Positions 22,041 through 35,300 of a stretch of DNA of 64,000 nt are shown here, piece by piece. The DNA lies in the NCBI GenBank assembly GCA_009667805.1, contig CM019067.1, positions 160,723,049-160,787,048 on the forward strand. Reading direction: 5' to 3'. Source of the DNA: Leptobrachium leishanense (Eukaryota; Chordata; Amphibia; Anura; Megophryidae). The first letter of the stretch is position 1. Each line of letters starts with the position of its first letter. Both the position numbers and the translations under genes were made by a program. The notes beneath the pieces were generated by a model. It did no database searches. It saw only the letters and a program-made list of their open reading frames with translations, and was not told where the DNA came from.

Positions 22041-24220
22041 AGATTGATTAAAATTGCATGTCATGTTTGTATTTATGTATGAGAGTTTGCATGGGATTTT
22101 AAATGTGAAGGTGAAAGAGAAAAAGGTCACAATTAAGGTAATGGCCTTAAATCCAAAAAATAGAAACTGCTAGCCATTGGCGGCCAAATCTACTGTAGGT
22201 CTTACTCACAAACCCAAATTTGCTCATACTTGAGGATCCTGAAACTCCTGATATACTACAGATTATGAATTCAGAAATATTTTATATTTCCTAATGTACA
22301 AAAGGTCGGCACTGACACAACAATCTGTTGTATTTTTCCTTAACCATTTCAGTTAAATTTGAATATCATAAACTCAATTTAAAAATCACTTTTAGTTTTA
22401 CAATTTCCTGTTACAGTGATTAATAAATTTTAATTACCAGCTCAAGGCTTTATGCATAAAAGGACATTATGTGAAAAGTTTCCACACCCCTCCCCCATTC
22501 ATTTATTTTGCCCTTAAATAGGGCAGGTGATGCTGAGAGCATCTCCCAGTTTTTTTTCTTTTTTCTATAAATTGGGTGAAAATACTCAGCTTTTCTCCAT
22601 TCGGCGTCAGGTTGCTCCTCCCCTTCAGCTCATGGTTTCAGAAATGCGGAAGTCCCTGCAGCTATTTCCGCAGTACAATTAGGTAAATAGAATAGGTAAA
22701 ACCTGTTGGCTTTAAATTTGTTTTGTAAACATTCTGAAGACTGATACAATTTTTTAACTTAAACTGCTCTATTTAGAAGTATACAATGAAAACATTTTTA
22801 ACTTGGTTTTCTGTTACTTTAATAAAGACTTCATGATCTTTTTATTACACATGATAGGAATCTATCTATCGACACCCACACCTGTGCCAGGTGTGGGAAA
22901 AAGTATCTCGCTCCCACTACTTGTTAGATGAGCCTGTCCTTCGCCCCTTTTAGGTCCCCACTACACTTTCAGATGCCCCTCATATGTTTCACAGTAATGA
23001 GTTTGAAACTGACTGTATCTCTGTATACTCTTGGTTATTGCTTCTCAGAATTGGGTATTTTTGTGCATAATGTTCAAAGCAAAGCATTGTAGTTATTAAA
23101 TGTTCCGTGGGTGCAAAGCTTAATGAAATGTGCTGCCTGTACATGCTAATGATTAACAGTTTAACTGAATATTGTGCTTCCATAACAAGTTCATACTTTT
23201 CAATATCTTTCAAATCCTTAGTAAACACCATGGCTACATCATCACACAGCAATCTGTTAATGAATTGTGAAAACTCTGATTAATTATGGTTATACATAGT
23301 ACAGAGAAAAGTCTAATAAGCTCTAGGAAAGTACAGCAAATAGTAACTACAGCTATTTGTTACCATGTTACAACGCAATCATGTGAAAGGGACAATTTAA
23401 AAAAATGTCTATCTAACCAATGGAATGTCTGAATGAGCCAATTTGTGTAATTTAGTATTTTTATTGAATATACCCTTGGTGCACGGTATTTGATGTAATG
23501 GGGATTTATTATATTCTAATAGCTTATCGTCTATACGCAGATAAATAGCAGTCTAAGCTTTGATCATAGTCAAAATGGACAAACAAGCATGCATTTACAC
23601 TCTAAAGGCATATGCTATTCCTTTTTTTGTACAAATAATAAATAATAATATCATGCTATGCAGCTTTGAAGGCAGTTCGCCTCCCTGACAATGAATTGCT
23701 TTCAGCTCAAAACTGTAAACTACTACTTTATATTATCTTTTCGATGAGTAGCAGCATCATAATCTTAGTAGTCTTGAATTAACATGAATTTAAATACATC
23801 TGGCATACAAAACCATTTATTCACGTTAAGTCTCCAGTTGCCAAGAAACAATTTCTGGCATCCTTTAGATGTACATAGCGTGGATTCAATGCAAGTGGCA
23901 AAGCAAACTAGAAACCTCCATAATTACGATTATCAAATGTTGTTTGTTAGAGCTAAGTGGAGCTACAAAACATTTTATATAAAACCACGGAGAGTAAAAA
24001 TCCTATTACTTTTTAAATACCTTACTGCTGTAACCTCCTGAGATATCATGGTCCATTATTAAAAACAAATTCAAACATAAAGTAACAACTAGTTAATACA
24101 TTAATGTTAGTGATAATATATTTTTGTTAAAATTTAATACTTATTTGAACAACGGCATAATAATGTTTTTAACCACATGGGTTCATTCGTAACTCAATAC
24201 AAAATAAGAAAATCTTAGTG
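22041..24220. other. Unassigned DNA, about 2.2 kb
   Basis: AT-rich, no long open frame with family resemblance, no terminal repeats seen. A CT-rich stretch lies near 22540-22640. Candidate unique host non-coding sequence. Confidence 0.5.
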
Positions 24221-24224
24221 GGTT

Positions 24225-24300
24225 ATTCAAAGAGTGGCAGTGTTTGCCAAAGTTGCAATCTCCGGGGATAATTGACGTTGTTGCAATGGCGATATAATAC
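24225..24300. mobile_element. Solo end of a Harbinger-like element
   Basis: GTGGGTTATTCAAAGAG follows TTA at 24222-24224 and matches the family C/D terminus. No partner end was found, so this is a truncated copy. Confidence 0.5.
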
Positions 24301-24510
24301 AAATAAATATATATAGTATTCCTCACTTCATTTACACAATGTCTTCATAATGCACATGTATTCCACCTTCAAACAGTTATGACAGCACAAGATTCGTTCT
24401 AGATAGAAAATCGGATATGGATTTGAAATTTAATAATTTACAATTAAATGAATAGACTGGAAAAAATAATAAATATTTTTTGTTATATCAGGTGTTAATG
24501 GGAAGAGTTA

Positions 24511-25359
24511 CAGGGTTATTCAAAGAGATCCGAATGGCTGCCGAAAGGTAACCGAACGCTGAAAATCAGAGTTCTGATACCTTTCTTGGCCATTCGGCTA
24601 TTCAGAGAGCAGGCAATTCACCAAATGTTGGTGAATTGCCTGCACATACGGTGCCTGTTCGAGGGCAGTGAAATCCCATTCCCATTCGGTGGCTTCATGC
24701 GGCAGATTTATTCAGGCGAATCCCATAGGCTTCAATGTTAAAAATATTCCCGTTTTAATTCAATATCTAATAAAGCATTTATTATAATATTCTGCAGTAA
24801 AAAGATTCTTTATTGTTAGATTTTTTAGGATCTTTTAAGCATTTTCCAGGATTTTTTTGCCAAAATGTCTATGCCGATTTTTAAAAAATTTTTTTTTAAA
24901 CGTTTGTTCTTTTTTCTGTAACAGCCCTTTTTATTATCATTCTTTGGACCTCATATGTAAATTTCAGCCATTTTTCCTCAGTAGTTTCTTTGCAAACAGC
25001 GTTTCACGTTTCAAACATTCAAGCGAACGTTTTTTATTTTTTTTAACTCCATTTGTCTGCGGTGTCGGCTTTTTCCGGTGGCTGCGCTGCGTGTGATCGG
25101 CTCCTGCTTGGGTTTTTCCGGCGTCTTTGGTGGGTTAATCCCAGATGTTTTTGCGGGATTCGGTGTGCATTCGCCCTTTGTTTTGCGGTGAGTTTTCGGT
25201 GGGTTTGCGGCGATTTTTCCCTGTATTACGGCGGCCCTGTGGTGCTTGCTGAATACACCGCAGGGTCGCCGAAATGGGATCGCCAAATCGTGCCGAATTG
25301 AAGAGAACAAAATGTCACCGAACGTGCAGTGGCTTTTCGATTCTCTTTGAATAATCCTG
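24511..25359. mobile_element. Harbinger-like element, family C copy, inverted (849 bp)
   Basis: Starts CAGGGTTATTCAAAGAGATC and ends ATTCTCTTTGAATAATCCTG, with an exact TTA duplication (24508-24510, 25360-25362). It aligns with 3044-3944 in reverse. The shared module lies at about 24715-24860. Only 12 bp separate it from the next Harbinger-like copy. Confidence 0.9.
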
Positions 25360-25371
25360 TTAATTAAATTT

Positions 25372-26280
25372 AATGGGTTATTCAGAGAGCACAGAAATCT
25401 CACCGATATTTCGGTGCTCTCTTGTTCCCCGCACATCGGAGAATCACATTCCCCTACCCTGAGGTGAATACAGCATTCACTGCAGGGTCCCCAAAGTGCA
25501 AGGAAAAACCGCCTCAAAACCGCAGATTTAAAAAAAAAAATGCTGCAAAACAGCTGAAATTCTTAGTTAATTTTGGCGGGTCCCAGTGGGTTATCGGATC
25601 CGATTTGTAAGTCGCTGGGAACCCGTGGAAATTATCGGATCTGATAAGCTGCTGCAAACCAGCCAAACACGTCTGGAGAAATCCGACAATCCGCCGAACA
25701 CAGCGCCGACCAGTCGCCGGAAAAAGCCGACAAACAAGGTAAAAACAAAATAAAATGATTGAAACTTTCAAAATTTAAAAGCTGTTTGCAAAACACTATT
25801 GGACAAAAATGTCTGGAATTACCATATAAGGTCCTATGAATAATAATGAAAGGGTCATTCACAGAAAAAAGAAAACACTGTAAAAAAATTGGAAAATTAA
25901 ATTTTGCGGAAAAAATTCTAAAAAATGCCTAAAAAAATCGGAGAAATTAAATAAATTGATTTTTTGCTGCAGAATGAAAGAATTAACAGTTTAATAGATA
26001 TTGAATAAAAACTGGAAAGTGTTTAACTGATTAAACCTGCCGAATGAAACCACTAAACATCAGGGCATTTCACTGTCATTTCACTACTGTTCGGTGTCTC
26101 TGAATAGATTAACCATTTCTACTCTCTTGGGATTTCACTTCCGTTGAACAGGCAATGTATTTCGCTGGCAATTCGCTGATATTTGGTGAACTGCCTGCTT
26201 TCTGAATAGCCGAATGGCCACGAAATTGCACAATACGGGGAAATTCCCTGTTCGGTACAATTCCACATTGGGAACCAGCA
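25372..26280. mobile_element. Harbinger-like element, related family E copy, truncated right end
   Basis: ATGGGTTATTCAGAGAGCAC and the hairpin of CTCACCGATATTTCGGTG begin it. It aligns with 46576-47424, including a degenerate shared module at about 25920-26080. The right terminal hairpin ends near CATTGGGAACCAGC and the final repeat is missing. Confidence 0.72.
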
Positions 26281-26559
26281 CTTTCAGCAGGTATTGTGCA
26301 TAAAATTGATATGTACTGTAAATGCAGTTTGCACAGCCACTGAGGCATATTATAGGGTTATATCCTAATAATGCTTTATATGTACTAGCACTTTAATCAC
26401 ATTGTTGCACTTTAATTGGAACGTAGTGTGGATTGCAATGTTGCCTGCAGTAAAGAAAGTGAAAGGGGAGGGGTAGACTCATTTGGAGCACTCTCCCTCC
26501 CAAATGGCTGTATTTAGAAAAAAAAAGAAAGGCACTGCTGGAGAGGACAGAGTCTGCTC
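26281..26559. other. Unassigned spacer
   Basis: No gene or repeat seen. Confidence 0.4.
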
Positions 26560-26563
26560 TTTA

Positions 26564-26967
26564 ACCCCTTAGGTGCACACAGAGGTGAAATGGCTCAGCA
26601 GTGAAGGGGCTAAAATCAAAAACATGTTAAAAATGGATATTTCTAATTTCTGGGCAAACTTTCTAAACTAATTAGCCAGGGTCTGTTTTGGTTAGATAAC
26701 GGGGATTAAAGTTAAAAAAGTGTGTGTTTTTTACCCATTTTTTTTTCATCATATTTCATAATTTTTTATAGTAAATTATACAATATGATGGAAATAATGG
26801 TATCTTTAGAAAGTCCATTTAATGGTGAGAAAATGGTATATAATATGTGTGGGTTTCATAAACGAGTAAGAGGATAATTAGACCTAAACACAAACAGCGC
26901 AGAAAAGTAAAAACATCAGTAGTTACTTTCGGACAGACAATGGTAAAACCGATTGGTCACGATGGGG
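26564..26967. mobile_element. Non-autonomous TTAA element, small family, copy 2 (404 bp)
   Basis: TTAA flanks both sides (26560-26563 and 26968-26971). Ends are CCCCTTAGGTGCACACAGAG and GGTCACGATGGGG. The interior aligns with copy 1 at 21623-22036. The GTGAAATGGCTCAGCAGTGAA end is shared with the larger palindrome-rich TTAA elements, suggesting one mobilising transposase. Confidence 0.8.
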
Positions 26968-26971
26968 TTAA

Positions 26972-28793
26972 GAAGGTCCACATGTGCTATCTTACACATC
27001 TGTGTATCTATTTCTGAGTAATAGGTTTAAGAAAACCAGAACAAATAGTTACAAAGATAGGGTGGAAAAAAATCAAGATGTTGACGAAAAATCAAGAACA
27101 TGAGATATCACCTACCAAAACATGGGTCAGACCAGAGGTGATCCAACAAAATAGGGATAAGGACAAAGAATGCAAGACACTGTGTGGCTGTCTGGCTGGT
27201 CTGAGAGAAGGAAAGGCAGGGGTTCCATTACAGAAAGAATATGGGTTAACTCAAACTGACTGCTAAAATGTGCCAAGAAAAAATACAACCAATGGCACTT
27301 TGAAAATGGTGAATAAAATGGAGTCATTCCTTATTGAAAAACATGTTTCTTTTATTGAACGTATCAGAAAGTAGTTAGATAATCTTCAGACAAAAGTGAA
27401 AACAATTCAAACCTGTAGAAAGAAAAAAGTGCACGTAAACATGGCCCTTTTTAAAATAATGTGATTTTATTACAGCACTGTGGTGAGCATCTCATTGGAA
27501 TGGGGTTAAAGTGTTTATTAAACATCTCCTTACACTCCAATCCATTTCTAGCTCATTTTGAAACAAAGTACACCTGCATTATTTGTTTTATAGAGGAAGA
27601 CAATATTCCAGGGGTTGGTATTAACCTTAGCTCCAAATCATGTACTTGGAGCCAATTGTCTGCTACAGAAAAAAACAGCTTTTTTGCTGTAGGTGTTTAT
27701 ACAGTGCTGAACTATTATTCATTCTCCTTTTGTTTCCAGCTATATGCTTTCAGTAACATTAATGTTTTAAGGCAATTGATGTACAAATTTGCATGTTATG
27801 TACTTAATTATAAGCAACATATAATTATTTTTTTTACTGTAAAATATGCGTGAATGTATACATTTCAAAGAAATCATAATCTTTCTACTTTTCTTAATGT
27901 CATGTTGGCTTAATGTCATGTTAAAAGCTTAGAAAATCTATCCCCCGAGAATATGTAATAATATGTCATTATAAAGAAAACCTGATTGTAGAGAAGCGCT
28001 TTATGCTTTCTGATTTAGCCTTAAGATTTGCTTTACATTTTAATGGGCTGATATTTTGTTTTTGCTTTTTTTTTTTTAATTCCAGTATATATTAAAGAAA
28101 ATGATATCTCCACTACATGACACATTTTATCATTATATGAAATAAAATGTATTCTGAATCAGTGATATAATACTTTATATCCTCTCGATAGGGAAACGTT
28201 CAGTGTTTGAATCAATGATGACAGCAGCAAAATGGTAGCGTAAAGATTTAAAGCAGCGCAATGCTTTGCAATGACACCGAGCTGCATGCTGTTTGGAAAT
28301 ATAAGCAGGTTAACAGCTTACATCAAAGGTTTTTTAGATTAAAGTAAAAAAATAAGAGGAGTATTTTCAACAGCTTGGTTAAACAAAAAGGTTGAGATAC
28401 TCAATTATCCTTAAAAGCTCTGCAAAGCAAACCTCAGTAGGCTTAAGTGAACAGAAGAACAGATACGTCCTTCCGGTATGCTAACTGCAATGTAACTACA
28501 AAGCTTACGGAACCAGCTTAGTATAAGACATACATGCAGACAAGGAGATAAGGCACTGCACTTGAGTTTTAAAACAAAATCTCAGAATGTTAAATCTGAG
28601 GAATCCAAAAATCAACAAAAATGATACAATGGACCTTTCTAAAATATGCAGAACACACACAGTTGAACATTTTATTATTTTACTATTTTGCCATATGTTC
28701 AAATCATTAGAATAAATTTGTGGAAGTTTAAGAGTTGTATCACGTAACGTATTTAGGGAATTATTTCATATACAGGATAAGCACTCCTGATCC
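26972..28793. other. Unassigned DNA, about 1.8 kb
   Basis: The 130-residue open frame at 27461-27853 lacks recognisable domains, and its codon use looks like random AT-rich DNA. No other features seen. Confidence 0.5.
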
Positions 28794-28797
28794 TTAA

Positions 28798-29597
28798 CCC
28801 CTTCGCTACCAGGAGATTTTCCAAAAAAACATTGTCAAGAACCAGCATTTTTTAAAAAAAAATTGTAGAGTTAGAAATATTGGGGGAAATTCCCATTGTA
28901 TTTCTTACTGTAATAACCTATTTGGCAGGCAGATGGCATGATCTACTGGCCAAATGGAGTTACAGTTGTTCGAGTTGGAGCTTGTAATTCCCTGCATCGG
29001 CTGCTGAAAACCCAATTTGTCATGGCATTCTTCACTGATTTTAAACCATTTTAACACCTGTGGTATTATGCCCACTTAGCTAAAACTTATGGGGTACCTT
29101 CCACAGCCCAAAAGCAAATGAAATTCATATGCAGTAAATTATTTTTATTTGCTTGTGTCTTTCAGAGCTGCAGATCGAGTTAACTCGATAACGGGATCTG
29201 ATGTTGCCTTGAAGACCCGAGTTATCTCAATCTCAGAGGTGAAGGGGTTAGTGGACCATTTACAAAGCACCAAAATTGCATGCAATGTAGTTGCTTTATG
29301 TTTCTCCGCAATTTGCCGATTTTCAGCAATTCTATTTTGCCGAAAAATAAAGTGAATTTACTATTCAGCAAATGGTCACCGTATTTTGCTGAAAATGGAG
29401 TCGCCAAAACAGTTATCAGACGTTATGTCGATCTGCAGCTCCGAAGGACAAAAGCAAATTAAATTTGTTTGCAAATAAATTTTGTTTGCTTTTCGACTGC
29501 AGAAGGTTCGGGTAAGTAATGTCGCTTGGCGGACGATCTGTGCATTGTGCGGTGAAACGCTTAGGACATTCCACACACGTCTTCTGCAACCAAGGGG
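28798..29597. mobile_element. Non-autonomous element at a TTAA site (800 bp)
   Basis: TTAA (28794-28797) precedes CCCCTTCGCTACCAGGAG. The right end GCAACCAAGGGG is followed by TTAT, one mismatch from TTAA. Inside, AGCTGCAGATCGAG near 29168 is mirrored by GATCTGCAGCTCCG near 29432. The ends resemble those of the elements at 14404 and 26564. Confidence 0.65.
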
Positions 29598-29601
29598 TTA
29601 T

Positions 29602-30188
29602 TTCTGAAACTCAAAAGCCTCCAAAAATGACAGATTTTGAACTCTTCCAGATTTCAGAATTCCGGATAAGAAGTTCCCAACCTGTACTGCGTGTTGAGCA
29701 ATGTTTCTTGAAGCCCGCCATAAATACAAAACAATATGAACGAAATACCTCAATAAAAGGTAAATAACTAAACAAACTGTCACGTTATAGGTTTAGGATG
29801 CTAAATTTTTGAAGAAACCTGCAACAACCTAGTTTTACTTGTCTTCTATAGTAATAGATTGATCACGGGTACTAGGATTTAATAAGTAGTCCAAAAACAT
29901 AAATCATCCACAATAAAAGTATTTCTAAAAGTACAAGTTTACAAATCCAAGACTACACACAGATAAATGGTGATCTTAAATATACAATTTATGCATTAAA
30001 ATATCACCTTGGCAATCATTTACAACATTAAATTCAATGAACAAAATACTAGAAACATGACCCCAATGCTCACTTTTAATAATGAAATATTTGTAAACTC
30101 TAAATCAACATCACAATACCCACCAATAAATACCAAAAGAATTATACATTTTATTCTGAACATAACGGCCATTTTAACTGTAACAATA
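29602..30188. other. Unassigned DNA
   Basis: AT-rich; no gene or repeat seen before the hAT left end. Confidence 0.45.
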
Positions 30189-30757
30189 ATCTTAAATAGG
30201 GATGAGCCGAACACCCCCCGAGTTCGGTTCGAGTACGAACTTCCCATTTGTTTGGGACCGAACCCGAACCCCCATGTAAGTCTGGGGCTGAAAATTCGGT
30301 TTTTTAGAGTGCCCTCCAAGAGGGCACATATGCTACATATTTGCCATAAAAGGTGTATGGGGGTCCGGGTAGTGCCCTGGGGGACAGGAAACAAGGACAA
30401 AAAGTTTTAAAAAAAACGTTTTTAAAGGGACAGTGAGTTTTCCATGAAATAAGGGTTAAAAATAAAAACCAAAAATTCCTTCTAATATCGTGCCTAGGAG
30501 GTCCCCATAACCTGCCCGTGAAGTGGCGGATTTCTAGGATGTATAGAAACACTTAAAAACAAATAAATGACGTTTCATATTACGGTAAATGCTTTTCCTT
30601 TAATCTATCCATAAACAACTGCTTGGGGCGGCAGCCTGTATGAAAAGACATTTTAGGACGCGCAGAAAAAGTTTAGTGTTTCTTTGGGCTAAATTATTGT
30701 GAAACTTATGCAGGCTTTGGATGAAAGTAACAATAGGTGCTTTAAAATTGGGCTTTT

Positions 30758-32330
30758 AGCGTCGGCAACAGTGCTGTCACACCGTAACCCCTCTGAGGAT
30801 ATGAATCTGATACAGGCGTCAATGGCAGTGCACCCAGATATTGTGCCTTTAGTGCCAGGCATGCAAGTACTATCATACAGTAACCCCTCTGTGGTATTGT
30901 GGAAGAGTGCAGGGGTGGACCATGCGGTCCTATATTGAAAAGTGTTTTTTTTTATCTGTTAATGGGCGTCAGTGCACCCAGATATTGTGCCTTTAATGCC
31001 AGGCCAGCAAGTATCATCATACAGTAACCCCTCTGTGGTATTGTGGAAGAGTGCAGGGGTGGACCATGTGGTCCTTTATTGAAAAGTTTTTGATCTGGTA
31101 ATGGGCGTCAGTGCACCCAGATATTGTGCCTTTAATGCCAGGCCAGCAAGTATCATCATACAGTAACCCCTCTGTGGTATTGTGGAAGAGTGCAGGGGTG
31201 GACCATGCGGTCCTATATTAAAAAGATATGCATCTGGTTAAGGCGTCAGTGCACCCAGATATTGTGCCTTTAATGCCAGGCCATCAAGTATCATCATACA
31301 GTAACCCCTCTGTGGTATTGTGGAAGAGTGCAGGGGTGAACCTTGCGGTCCTATATTGAAAAGATATGCATCTGGTTAAGGCGTCAGTGCACCCAGATAT
31401 TGTGCCTTTGGTGCCAGGCCATCAAGTATCATCATACAGTAACCCCTCTGTAGTATTGTGGAAGAGTGCAGGGGTGGACCATGCGGTCCTATATTAAAAA
31501 GATATGAATCTGGGAATGGGCGTCAGTGCACCCAGATATTGTGCCTTCAATGCCAGGCCATCAAGTATCATCATACAGTAACCCCTCTGTGGTATTGTGG
31601 AAGAGTGCAGGGGTGGACCATGTGGTCCTTTATTGAAAAGTTTTTGATCTGGTAATGGGCGTCAATGCACCCAGATATTGTGCCTTTGGTGCAAGACAGC
31701 CAGGGCAGCAAGTATCATCATACAGTAACCCCTCTGTGGTATGGTGGAAGAGTGCAGGGGTGGACCATGCGGTCCTATATTAAAAAGATATGAATCTGGG
31801 AATGGGCGTCAGTGCACCCAGATATTGTGCCTTTAATGCCAGGCCATCAAGTATCATCATACAGTAACCCCTCTGTGGTATTGTGGAAGAGTGCAGGGGT
31901 GAACCTTGCGGTCCTATATTAAAAAGATATGCATCTGGTTAAGGCGTCAGTGCACCCAGATATTGTGCCTTTGGTGCCAGGGCAGCAAGTATCATCCTAC
32001 AGTAACCCCTCTGTGGTATTGTGGAAGAGTGCAGGGGTGGACCATGCGGTCCTATATTAAAAAGATATGCATCTGGTTAAGGCATCAGTGCACCCAGATA
32101 TTCTGCCTTTGGTGCAAGACTGCCAGTGCAGCAAGTATCATCATACAGTAACCCCTCTGTGGTATGGTGGAAGAGTGCAGGGGTGGACCATGTGGTCCTA
32201 TATTGAAAAGTTTTTTTTTTTTTTTTAATGGGCGTCAGTGCAGCCAGATATTGTGCCTTTCATGGCAGCAAGTGCCTTCACACCGTAACCCTTTTGTGGT
32301 ATTGTGGAAGAGTTCAGTGCTGGAGGTTTT
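30758..32330. repeat. Tandem array of about 139-bp units within the hAT element, about 11 copies
   Basis: Each unit contains GCGTCAGTGCACCCAGATAT, then a segment on CCAGGCCATCAAGTATC, then CAGTAACCCCTCTGTGGTAT and GTGGAAGAGTGCAGGGGTGG. GGCGTCAG starts fall at 30964, 31103, 31242, 31380, 31519 and 31658, then 31804, 31943, about 32081 and 32231, so most spacings are 138-139 bp and a few 146-150. The related hAT copy at 59167 has only about two units, so the array expanded or contracted after the copies diverged. Short open frames here are periodic artefacts. Confidence 0.93.
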
Positions 32331-35300
32331 GTGAATGCAGAAGAGGACATCCCCTATCTATTCCATTACTTCAGCATCAGGGGATTGATAGCTGCTGATC
32401 CAGGACTGTTTCATTTTTATAAATGTCAGCCGGTCTACAGAGTCAGTGGACAGACGCACTCTTTTTTGTCTGTGACAAAACCTCCAGCGGCACTGAACGT
32501 CCTTTCAGAAAGCACGCTGGATGAAGGGCAACCTAGTAGCTGCATAGCATATTGGCTAAGTTCTGGCCAGTGATCCAATCTCAACACCCAGTAAGCCAGT
32601 GGATCATCTGCTGGAAAGGTATCCAGGTCTGCCCTTGCCCCTAGGTAGTCCTGCACCATATGGTGAAGACGCTGGCAATGGGTGTACATTTGACGTCCCT
32701 GGGCATTGAGGACTAAAAAAATTTAAAAAAGCATCAGTCAAGCGGCCCTTCACCACTATTCCTCTGATCATCCGCAGCCTCAGAAGCACGTGTGTCAGCA
32801 ATTGGTAATCTACCAGTGCCTGGAAAGGTGTTACACAAGTGTCGCTTTAGAGCATCCTCAAGTTTTTTCATCCTGTGCTCCCTCTGTGCGGGCAGGATGA
32901 GCTCTGAAACTTTCCCCTTGTATCGTGGATCAAGAAGGGTTGCCAACCAGTAATGATCCCTCTCCTTGATAGCACGAATCTTGGGGTCCTTTATCAGGCT
33001 TTGCATCATTAGGGAGCCCATGCAGCGTAGGTTGGAGGTGGCATTAGCTGCCGAGTCTTCCTGGTCAATGAGGATGACCGTATTGTGCACTTCCTCCTCC
33101 CAGCCACGCACAAGCCCTTCTGTTTCTGGGCACACAAAACCCTGCCTTGAGGAATCCCCACCTTCAATGCCCCCACTACTTAAATAGTCCTCCTCCTCCT
33201 CATCCTCCTCCTGTCTGATCTGAGTAGGACCTGCTGGAATGCTGTCTGCGGAAAGACTGGGGCCTTGAGATCTAGGGAAGGTCTCCTCTTCCTCCCGCTG
33301 CTCTGCCTCTAGAGCCACATCTATAATTCCCCGCAGAGTGTGCTCCAGCAGGAACACTAAAGGAATTGTGTCACTGATGCATGCACTGTCCCTGCTCACC
33401 ATCCTCGTTGCCTCCTCAAATGGTGACAGTACAGTGCATGCATCCTTGATCATCAGCCACTGTGGGGGGGGAAAAAAAAACAAGTTGACCTGAACCTGTC
33501 CTTGTGCCATACTCACACAGGTACTCGTTGATGGCCCTCTGCTGCTTGTGCAGACGCTGCAGCATTGCTAATGTCGAGTTCCATCTGGTGGGCATGTCAC
33601 AGATCAGACGGTTTGTGGGAAGGTGGAATTCTCTTTAAATTTCTGCCAGGCGAGCGCTTGCTGGGAATGACCGTCTGAAGTGGCTGCAGACTTTTCTGGC
33701 CTGGATGAGAAGCTCTGGCAGCCCTGGGTACTTGGTTAGGAAACGCTGTACCACCAGATTTAGGACGTGTGCTAGGCGTGGTACATGCGTCAATTTACCC
33801 TTGCGTAGGGCGGAGAGAAGGTTGCTGCCATTATCGCAGACGATCATTCCCAGATCAAGCTGGCGTGGTGTTAACCATCACTGCACCTGCCCCTGCAGAG
33901 CTGACAAAATTTCTGACCCGGTGTGGCTCCTGTCCCCTAAACAAACCAACTCAAGCACAGTATGGCATCTTTTTGCTTGAGCCATTGCGTACACCCTGTC
34001 AGGCGTGGGTTTAACTGCCACTTCGCCAGAGACAGAGAAGGAGGAGGAGGAGGAAGAGGTGGTGGTGGTGGAGCAGACAGACCTCATACAAGCAGCTTTC
34101 TGGAGGCGTGGTGGATGAACAAGCTCCAGCACAGAGCCCCGTCTTGGATCCCTCCCAGCTGCAGTCAGAGTTACCCAGTGTGCCGTGAAGGAAATGTAAC
34201 GACCCTGTCCATGCTTGCTGGACCACGTGTCTAAAGTGACATGCACCTTGCTACTGACTGCCTTTCCCAATGACTGGATAACATTGTCTTCCACGTCCTG
34301 GTATAGTGCTGGAATGGCCTTGCGTGAAAAGTAATGGCGTTAGGAACCTGCCACTGTGGTACAGCGCATTCAGCAAATTCACGGAAGGGAGCAGAGTCCA
34401 CCAGCTGGAAAGGCAGCAGCTACAATGCAAGTAATTTTGCTAAGCTGGCATTTAGACGCTGTGCTCGGGGATGGTTGGGACTATATTTTTTCTTTCGCTG
34501 CAGCAGCTGCGGCAACGTAATCTGACTGCGTAAATCTTCAGCTACTGGGATGATGTCACATTGTGAGGAAGGACCTGCTGGTACATCCATTACTGTAGCA
34601 TCATCCCTGTCGGTGGAGGTTGTAGGCAATTGCATGGCAGGACATACAGTGTGGGTAGAGACAGATGAGGAGGAGGAGGACCTATGCAAAGTTTTGCCCC
34701 AACGGGATATGTGGCACTTGTTCATATGTCGCCTCAAGCACGTGGTACCCAAGTGTCCGGTGTTTATCCCACGCTTCAGCCTCCTCTGACATAGATTACA
34801 AATAGCAATGCTGGGGCCTGCTGCACAGTTCTTAAAGAACTCACAGACAGCAGATTTCCTGCATGTGTTCTTTGAGACAACAGCGCTCTGCACCGGAGCA
34901 GCTCTGACATGTGATGCCTTGGACTGGCTAGTGCTACGGTTGGTCACAGAGGATGTTGTGCCTCGTGTTTGCTGTGCCTCCTCCTCCTCCTCCCCCTCCT
35001 CCTCACTTGATTCCTCAGTTCGATCTGGCACCCAGGTGGAGTCAGTGACCTCATCATCATCAATGTCATCTTTACCCCCTATCTCCTCGTCACTGGAGCC
35101 AACTTGGCAGTATGCTGCAGCTGCTGGGGCAACATGAGTGCCAGTTATTTGTGTGTCATCACTGGCACCCCCTTCCTCTAGGTTGATTATACTCCCTTGC
35201 TCAACCTCAGAGATTGAATCAGAGCACTGTACTTGCTGCGCATCCTCAAGCAGCATGTCACTCTCATTGTAGTCAAACAATTCAGCTGACTCCTCCGTGT

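Noticed and set aside
24857..25517. 168-residue and other open frames in the Harbinger-like element
   Set aside because: Corresponding frames in the copies at 3044 and 16338 are not preserved as protein, and no transposase motif is visible.
27461..27853. 130-residue open frame on the plus strand
   Set aside because: No domain, hydrophobic composition as expected from T-rich DNA, no splice or promoter context that I can support.
30009..30410. Opposed open frames of 133 and 126 residues
   Set aside because: They span the hAT terminal repeat and flanking DNA; the part inside the element is also present at 59156-59392 as non-coding terminal sequence.
30758..32330. Possible CRISPR-like regular array
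   Set aside because: The whole 139-bp unit is repeated; there are no short repeats with unique spacers, and the setting is a vertebrate transposon.
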